Positions 1 through 3,978 of a stretch of 5,325 bases of DNA are shown here, piece after piece. Made by a program: the position numbers and the translations under genes. The notes beneath the pieces were generated by a model. The model did no database searches and was not told the origin of the DNA. It saw only the letters and a program-made list of their open reading frames with translations. Position 1 is the first letter of the stretch; each line of letters opens with the position of its first letter. The DNA comes from an uncultured Clostridia bacterium (GTDB taxonomy: Bacteria > Bacillota > Clostridia > Peptostreptococcales > Anaerovoracaceae): NCBI GenBank assembly GCA_934277655.1, contig CAKQVC010000164.1:1-5325 (forward strand), in the 5' to 3' direction.

Positions 1-11
1 GGATTCATATT

Positions 12-725
12 ATGATGAACTACATTTGGGTGGGCCTGGTTGTAATCGCAGTCATCGCCGGCGGCGTAACAGGTACCATGGAAGGTGTATTGAACAACAT
101 CTTCGATTTTGCAAGCACTGCAGTAGACATCTGCTTAGGTCTGATCGGGATCATGGCATTCTTCTGCGGACTGATGAAAGTTATGGAAGATTCCGGACTT
201 TGCGAAAAGCTTGGTAAAGCCATCGCACCGGTAATGAGAAAATTATTCCCGGATGTTCCTGCTGACCACCCGGCACAGTCCACAATGGCATTATACTTCG
301 CTGCGAACATCCTGGGTATCGGTAATGCTGCAACTCCGTTTGGCTTAAAGGCAATGCAGGATTTACAGACATTAAACCCGACAAAGGGTATTGCGACTAA
401 CGCACAGTGTATGTTAATGGCTATTTCTACTACATCCATCACTCTGATCCCGGTTACGGCTATGGGCCTTCGCGCTGCAGTTCAGACTGAAGGCGCAGCT
501 GAGATCATCGCTCCGGTTATCATTGCAACAACGATTTCCACAGTTACAGGTATCGTATTCACTCTGCTTTTCCAGAACATGAAGAAATGGAAATTCGAAA
601 ACGTAGTTGAAAGAGAAATCGCTGCGGGAAGACTGGAAATCAACGAACATTACGTAGGAGATAACCCGATCGTTCTTCCTGAAGGCTATGAACTGAAAAC
701 CGGCTCCGAAAAAGTTGCGTTTTAA
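12..725 (+). CDS. spmA: Spore maturation protein A (SpmA), nucleoside-recognition/gate-domain membrane protein
   Basis: A 237-residue integral membrane protein with about five hydrophobic segments (roughly residues 4-20, 38-57, 91-107, 133-153 and 164-187). The diagnostic stretch is NILGIGNAATPFG at residues 99-111, followed by LKAM and by a Ser/Thr-rich segment (AISTTSITLIP, residues 137-147), as in the SpmA half of the nucleoside-recognition (gate) family. In Bacillus subtilis, SpmA acts with SpmB in dehydration of the spore core; the transported or sensed ligand is not established. The protein is longer than the Bacillus homologue (about 196 residues, from memory), because of a hydrophilic, probably cytosolic tail from about residue 190 to 237. 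The start is ATG at 12, with a second ATG at 15; a GGA at positions 1-3 may be the end of a ribosome binding site cut by the window edge. spmB follows 19 nt after the stop, so the two are almost certainly co-transcribed. The family call is firm; a role in sporulation here is inference. Confidence 0.9.
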   Translation: MMNYIWVGLVVIAVIAGGVTGTMEGVLNNIFDFASTAVDICLGLIGIMAFFCGLMKVMEDSGLCEKLGKAIAPVMRKLFPDVPADHPAQSTMALYFAANILGIGNAATPFGLKAMQDLQTLNPTKGIATNAQCMLMAISTTSITLIPVTAMGLRAAVQTEGAAEIIAPVIIATTISTVTGIVFTLLFQNMKKWKFENVVEREIAAGRLEINEHYVGDNPIVLPEGYELKTGSEKVAF

Positions 726-744
726 GATGTAAGGAGGAAATAAC

Positions 745-1278
745 ATGACACATGTATTAGAACTGATATCAATTTGGGCCATTCCGCTGGTAGTTGCCGC
801 TGTAGCTTTATATGCAATCATCAAGAAGGTGCCTGTATATACATCCTTTACAACCGGTGCTAAGGAAGGCTTCTCAACAGCCGTAATGATCATCCCTTAC
901 TTAACCGCAATGCTGTGTGCAATCGGTATGTTCCGTGCATCCGGCGCAATGGATTGGGTGTGCGATATTTTATCCCCGCTGACAAACCTGATCGGACTTC
1001 CGAGCGAAGTATTACCTATGGGTATCATGCGTTCCTTCTCCGGCGGTGCTGCTGAAGGACTGATGGCTGACCTGCTTGAACAGTATGGTACACAGTCCCA
1101 GATCGGACGTATTGCTTCTGTAGCATTAGGTTCTACAGAAACTACATTCTACATAGTAGCTGTTTACTTTGGATCTGTTGGTGTTTCCAACACGAGACAT
1201 TCCATCGCAGCTGGTCTGCTGGGTGACCTTGCATCCCTGATCGCAGCTACAGTTATCGTTAACATCATGTGGTTCTAA
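745..1278 (+). CDS. spmB: Spore maturation protein B (SpmB), nucleoside-recognition/gate-domain membrane protein
   Basis: A 177-residue membrane protein, practically the usual SpmB length (about 178). Hydrophobic segments lie near residues 8-27, 43-62, 132-146 and 156-175. Family landmarks are FRASGAMD (63-70), PSEVLPMGIMRSFSGGAA (86-103), GSTETTFYIVAVYFGSVG (129-146) and the Arg-His pair at 151-152. The start at ATG 745 is set by a near-perfect AAGGAGG at 731-737 with a 7-nt spacer. SpmB is the expected partner of SpmA and the two are nearly always adjacent, so they probably form one membrane complex. In Bacillus subtilis mutants the spore core stays less dehydrated and heat resistance drops; related pairs also occur in bacteria that do not sporulate, so the role here is open. 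No U-tract terminator on the plus strand follows the gene; the next 265 nt are non-coding. Confidence 0.92.
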   Translation: MTHVLELISIWAIPLVVAAVALYAIIKKVPVYTSFTTGAKEGFSTAVMIIPYLTAMLCAIGMFRASGAMDWVCDILSPLTNLIGLPSEVLPMGIMRSFSGGAAEGLMADLLEQYGTQSQIGRIASVALGSTETTFYIVAVYFGSVGVSNTRHSIAAGLLGDLASLIAATVIVNIMWF

Positions 1279-1329
1279 TTATAAGAACAAAAATAACGAT
1301 TCTAATTGCTTGAAACAGATTTTGATTGT

Positions 1330-1376
1330 CTGCGGATGATAAAAGCTGAAATACATATCCGAAGGCAGGATCTGCC
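1330..1376 (+). other. Possible weak stem-loops in the region after spmB
   Basis: Two short alternative pairings are visible. CTGCGGAT (1330-1337) can pair with ATCC (1357-1360) and GCAG (1365-1368) around a 4-nt bulge, or GGCAG (1364-1368) can pair with CTGCC (1372-1376) across a 3-nt GAT loop. The GCAG segment is shared, so the two exclude each other. No run of T follows on either side, so this is not a convincing terminator. Nothing else was recognised in 1279-1380: no gene, and no promoter with both a credible -35 and -10 (TTGAAA at 1310-1315 has only a poor GATGAT 19 nt later). Confidence 0.2.
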
Positions 1377-1382
1377 AGGCAT

Positions 1383-1439
1383 TAAAAATTAAAAAAGAAA
1401 AGATGCTCGCCGACATGAATGAAAATTCTGTCGGCGAGC
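1383..1439 (-). terminator. Strong hairpin with U-tract on the minus-strand side (leftward terminator candidate)
   Basis: GCTCGCCGACA (1405-1415) is perfectly complementary to TGTCGGCGAGC (1429-1439), an 11-bp GC-rich stem. After one bulged T (1416) the stem continues as GAAT (1417-1420) with ATTC (1425-1428), closed by a GAAA tetraloop. On the plus strand the hairpin is followed by GATGTATAAC, which has no T-run. On the minus strand the hairpin is followed by the complement of the A-rich stretch 1383-1403, a long T-rich run. By the usual rule this is an intrinsic terminator for leftward transcription, although no minus-strand gene is visible to its right. The GAAA tetraloop exists only in a plus-strand RNA, so the hairpin could instead be part of the leader of the following gene or a protective 3' end of the spmAB transcript. 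The stem is certain; its function and direction are not. Confidence 0.5.
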
Positions 1440-1450
1440 GATGTATAACA

Positions 1451-1526
1451 GCAATGAAAACGGAGCTATGGCGCAGCAAATGGGGCCGCAAGGCTTGTGT
1501 AGCACCGGGGAAATTGCAATAGCAAT
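1451..1526 (+). promoter_or_regulatory. Structured leader RNA candidate upstream of ldcA, with alternative pairing near the RBS
   Basis: A nested fold is visible in 1451-1517. The outer stem is GCAAT (1451-1455) with ATTGC (1513-1517). Next is a symmetric 5x5 purine internal loop, GAAAA (1456-1460) facing GGGAA (1508-1512). An 8-position stem follows, CGGAGCTA (1461-1468) with TAGCACCG (1500-1507), with one A-A mismatch. Inside it GCAA (1476-1479) can pair with TTGT (1495-1498), and GCC (1485-1487) with GGC (1492-1494) around a GCAA tetraloop. The 3' strand of the outer stem can pair instead with GCAAT at 1522-1526 across an AATA loop, 3 nt before the AGGAGG box. This switch-like layout was worked out by eye only. 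It matches no riboswitch consensus I can recall; in particular it lacks the long conserved core of a lysine riboswitch. GNRA loops favour the plus strand. Confidence 0.35.
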
Positions 1527-1529
1527 ACC

Positions 1530-1535
1530 AGGAGG
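1530..1535 (+). promoter_or_regulatory. Ribosome binding site fixing the GTG start of ldcA
   Basis: A perfect AGGAGG lies 8 nt before GTG at 1544. No ATG lies at a suitable distance, so this site decides the GTG start. It sits just after the small hairpin 1513-1526, so folding there could affect access to it. Confidence 0.8.
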
Positions 1536-1543
1536 ACTTCACG

Positions 1544-2470
1544 GTGAAATATCCAAAAAAATTAGAAAAAGGTGATACCGTCGGACTGATCTGTACCAGT
1601 TCAGGCGTAGAAACAGCAAGAATCCAGCAGTGTGTAGATGCAGTAGAGGCTATGGGTTATAAAGTAAAGACAGCAGATAATCTGGATGTGTGTTATGCCG
1701 GTTACATGGCAGGTACAGGGAAAGTTCGCGGCGAATGGGTCAATAAGATGTTTGCAGACCCTGAAGTAAAAGGAATCTTCTGTGTTCGCGGTGGCGATGG
1801 CAGCAGCCGCATTATGGAGCATCTCGACTATGAGCTTATCAAGAATAATCCGAAAATCTTTGTCGGATACAGTGATGTGACTAACCTCCATCTTGCACTG
1901 ACACAGCAGTGCGATCTTGTTACTTTCCACGGACCGATGGTTTCTTCTAACATGGTAGATGGATTTGATGACGAAACGAAAGCATCTTTCTTTGAGGCAA
2001 TTGACGCTGAAAAAGATTTTGCGTTTAAAAATCCGGTAAGTGACGAAATTAAGGTATTAAAAGAAGGAAAGAGCGAGGGTCGCATTATCGGTGGAAATCT
2101 GTCACTTCTTTCTGCAAGTATTGGGACTCCGTATGAACTTGATACTAAGGGCAAAATTCTCTTCATCGAAGAAGTATGTGAACCGATCACAAAAGTAGAA
2201 AAATGGTTATACCACTTACGAAATGCAGGTAAGCTTAAAGATGCCTGTGGCATCATTTTAGGCCAGTTTACGAAGATCGTGAATGAAGATATGCCTGAAT
2301 ATGACGAAATTGCCTGCGCAAAAGATATTTTTGAAGGACTGGACATTCCGGTAATGTATAACATTCAGTCCGGTCACGGTAAACAAATGATGACTATTCC
2401 AATGGGGGCAGTTTGTGAAATGAACACAGCTGACAAATCTATTGTTTTCAAAATTGAGCAGGATTTATAA
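1544..2470 (+). CDS. ldcA: Muramoyltetrapeptide LD-carboxypeptidase (peptidase family S66, LdcA/MccF type)
   Basis: A 308-residue protein of normal family length with no signal peptide, so cytoplasmic. S66 enzymes use a Ser-Glu-His triad: the nucleophile is Ser110 in GYSD (108-111), the acid is Glu209 or Glu210 in FIEE (207-210), and the base is His278 in SGHGK (276-280). Other family landmarks are the N-terminal KKLEKGDTVGLICTSSG (5-21), RGGDGSSRI (82-90), FHGPM (128-132), GGNLSLL (183-189) and the terminal PMG (286-288). The classical member removes the terminal D-Ala from L-Ala-D-Glu-mDAP-D-Ala during murein recycling; MccF relatives instead cleave microcin C-type peptide-nucleotides. Eighteen nt separate the stop from lysA, so the two form an operon, and lysA consumes mDAP, which supports the murein-peptide role. 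The GTG start is supported by AGGAGG at 1530-1535. The family and catalytic residues are clear; the exact substrate is inferred. Confidence 0.88.
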   Translation: MKYPKKLEKGDTVGLICTSSGVETARIQQCVDAVEAMGYKVKTADNLDVCYAGYMAGTGKVRGEWVNKMFADPEVKGIFCVRGGDGSSRIMEHLDYELIKNNPKIFVGYSDVTNLHLALTQQCDLVTFHGPMVSSNMVDGFDDETKASFFEAIDAEKDFAFKNPVSDEIKVLKEGKSEGRIIGGNLSLLSASIGTPYELDTKGKILFIEEVCEPITKVEKWLYHLRNAGKLKDACGIILGQFTKIVNEDMPEYDEIACAKDIFEGLDIPVMYNIQSGHGKQMMTIPMGAVCEMNTADKSIVFKIEQDL

Positions 2471-2488
2471 AAGAAAGGGCTAGTTATA

Positions 2489-3793
2489 ATGAACAAATTT
2501 ATTGAGATTAAGGAAGGTGTTCTGTATTTTGACGGATGCAGTACGGTAGAACTTGCTGAAGAATACGGAACTCCGCTTTATGTGATGTCTGAAAGTGACA
2601 TTGTAGACAAAATGCACCAGGTTAGAGATGCATTCCTGGACAAATATCCGAATACAAGGGCAGCTTATGCCTCTAAAGCATTCTGCACGATGGCTATGTA
2701 CAAAATCTGCGAAAGAGAGGGGTTTTGCATTGACATTGTTTCCGGCGGCGAACTTCATGTGGCAAAGAAAGCAGGATTTCCGGCAGAAAGAATCGAATTT
2801 AACGGCAATAACAAGCTTCCTCAGGAAATTGAAGATGCTCTGGATTACGGAATCGGACGTTTTATCGTAGACGGACTGCAGGAAATTGCACTGATCGAAA
2901 AAATCTGTGCAGAAAAAGGAAAGACTGCCAATGTGCTTTTCCGTGTAACGCCGGGCGTTGCAGCCAGCACGCATGACTATATTACCACAGGTAAGAAAGA
3001 TTCTAAATTCGGTATTCCGCTGGATGAGGATGTTTTCTATCCGCAGGTAGAAGCAGCAATTAAGGCTGAACATATTAACTTCCTCGGACTTCAGTTCCAC
3101 GTTGGTTCCCAACTTTTTGATAACGAACCGTTCCTGAAAGCACTGGATATCATTCTGGAAAGAGTAAAAGAAATCAAAAAGAGATTCGATTATGATGTTA
3201 AAGAATTAAATCTGGGTGGAGGATTTGGCGCTGTTTATATCGATGAACAGAGAAAACCTTATGACTACTTCCTTGATCCGATGATGACAAGAATCGAAGA
3301 ATTCTTTAAGGAACTTGGCGTGGAAAGACCGGCAGTTGTAATTGAACCGGGCAGAAGCATTGCTGCTGAAGCAGGAATTTCCCTGTATACCATCGGAAGC
3401 GTTAAGGATATCCGTGATATCCGTAAGTATGTTTCCATTGATGGCGGCATGACGGATAACATCCGCCCAGCATTATATCAGGCAGAGTACGAAGGTATTG
3501 TTGCAAACAAGGCTGACGAACCAAAAGACGATAAGGTTACTATCTGCGGTAAATGCTGTGAATCCGGTGACATCCTGATTAAGGATGCTATGATCACGAA
3601 GACGGCAGAAGCAGGCGATTTGTTTGCTATCTTCTCGACCGGTGCTTATGGCTTCTCCATGGCTTCCAACTACAACAATAACCCGATCCCGGCAGTTGTA
3701 CTGGCAAACAAGGGAAAAAGTGATCTGATTGTTGCACGACAGAGCTACGAAGATCTTACAAAGAACCAGTTGATTCCGGATTCTTTAAAGTAA
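2489..3793 (+). CDS. lysA: Diaminopimelate decarboxylase (PLP-dependent, fold type III)
   Basis: A 434-residue cytoplasmic enzyme that decarboxylates meso-2,6-diaminopimelate to L-lysine, the last step of lysine synthesis. It shows the alanine-racemase-type barrel followed by a C-terminal beta domain. Landmarks in order are the PLP Schiff-base Lys63 in YASKAF (60-65), SGGE (85-88), LQFHVGSQ (201-208, with His204), the phosphate-binding NLGGGFG (241-247), EPGRS (286-290), DGGMTDN (318-324), CESGD (357-361, with catalytic Cys357) and GAYGFSMASNYN (385-396, with Tyr387). The residues before the catalytic cysteine are GKC, not the GP-type sequence common in other LysA proteins, giving GKCCESGD. 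The start ATG 2489 has a modest GAAAGGG box at 2473-2479 with a 9-nt spacer. The gene lies 18 nt after ldcA, which suggests supply of mDAP from recycled peptides as well as from synthesis. An intrinsic terminator lies about 60 nt downstream. The annotation is secure. Confidence 0.97.
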   Translation: MNKFIEIKEGVLYFDGCSTVELAEEYGTPLYVMSESDIVDKMHQVRDAFLDKYPNTRAAYASKAFCTMAMYKICEREGFCIDIVSGGELHVAKKAGFPAERIEFNGNNKLPQEIEDALDYGIGRFIVDGLQEIALIEKICAEKGKTANVLFRVTPGVAASTHDYITTGKKDSKFGIPLDEDVFYPQVEAAIKAEHINFLGLQFHVGSQLFDNEPFLKALDIILERVKEIKKRFDYDVKELNLGGGFGAVYIDEQRKPYDYFLDPMMTRIEEFFKELGVERPAVVIEPGRSIAAEAGISLYTIGSVKDIRDIRKYVSIDGGMTDNIRPALYQAEYEGIVANKADEPKDDKVTICGKCCESGDILIKDAMITKTAEAGDLFAIFSTGAYGFSMASNYNNNPIPAVVLANKGKSDLIVARQSYEDLTKNQLIPDSLK

Positions 3794-3797
3794 GGAG
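3792..3797 (+). other. Orphan Shine-Dalgarno-like AAGGAG overlapping the lysA stop
   Basis: AAGGAG begins inside the lysA TAA codon, as if to serve a following gene. No ATG or GTG reading frame follows at a usable distance: the nearest TTG (3800) gives only nine codons before TAA, and the terminator starts at 3855. It may be a remnant of a lost third operon gene or simple chance. Confidence 0.3.
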
Positions 3798-3854
3798 ATT
3801 TGCTGAATTCAGAGAGACAGGGAAAATAAAAAAACAGAATAAAAGAGAAAAACT

Positions 3855-3890
3855 GCGGCACCCAGATGAAAAATCTGATGCCGCTTTTGT
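3855..3890 (+). terminator. Intrinsic terminator after lysA
   Basis: GCGGCA (3855-3860) pairs with TGCCGC (3879-3884), and CAGAT (3863-3867) pairs with ATCTG (3873-3877). A small CC/A internal loop lies between the two helices, the hairpin loop is GAAAA, and the structure is followed directly by TTTTGT. This ends the ldcA-lysA transcript. The A-rich stretch to its left, from about 3825 to 3852, would give a T-rich run on the other strand, so it may also stop leftward transcription. Confidence 0.88.
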
Positions 3891-3905
3891 CCTGCTATCA
3901 CAAAA

Positions 3906-3970
3906 AATGGAGAGAAGGTTGCTTACCATGCAGTGATCACAACGAAAAATACAAAGTTAGAATGGAGAGA
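3906..3970 (+). repeat. Two copies of AATGGAGAGA in the leader of the MATE gene, with a possible mini-ORF
   Basis: AATGGAGAGA occurs at 3906-3915 and again at 3961-3970. The second copy carries the GGAG that serves the MATE start at 3979. The first is followed by AAGG and, 9 nt later, by ATG CAG TGA (3928-3936); the same frame is also open from ATG 3907 for nine codons (MERRLLTMQ). An 8-bp palindrome, GTGATCAC, lies at 3933-3940. A duplicated ribosome-binding segment with a tiny reading frame could be a leader-peptide arrangement or chance in purine-rich DNA. No clear sigma-A promoter was found in 3891-3978. Confidence 0.3.
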
Positions 3971-3978
3971 CAAAGCTG

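Noticed and set aside
20..893. Minus-strand open frames of 140 and 159 codons opposite spmA and the spmA-spmB junction
   Set aside because: They lie antisense to clearly recognised genes, lack family resemblance and ribosome binding sites, and arise from the codon bias of the plus-strand genes.
1444..1449. TATAAC as a -10 promoter box for ldcA
   Set aside because: No acceptable -35 element lies 16-18 nt upstream (the sequence there is the hairpin loop), and the TG is not placed as in an extended -10 site.
1454..1522. Plus-strand 22-codon frame (starts MKTELWRSKWGRK) inside the structured leader
   Set aside because: No Shine-Dalgarno sequence precedes ATG 1454, and the frame coincides with the nested stem-loop, which explains the sequence better. 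It could be revisited if ribosome profiling shows translation.
1279..1542. Minus-strand open frame of 87 codons across the spmB-ldcA gap
   Set aside because: It starts at a GTG with no ribosome binding site, runs straight through the 11-bp hairpin and stem-rich region, and its Phe/Ser/His-rich product resembles no known protein. The openness reflects A/T-rich DNA.
1441..1543. Lysine riboswitch or T-box ahead of the lysine-pathway operon
   Set aside because: The space is far too short for a lysine riboswitch and neither its conserved core nor a T-box AGGGTGGNACCGCG motif is present.
3407..3424. Tandem 9-bp repeat GATATCCGT x2 inside lysA
   Set aside because: It encodes DIRDIR in a stretch whose length fits the LysA pattern without an insertion, so it is probably chance similarity of codons and not a duplication.
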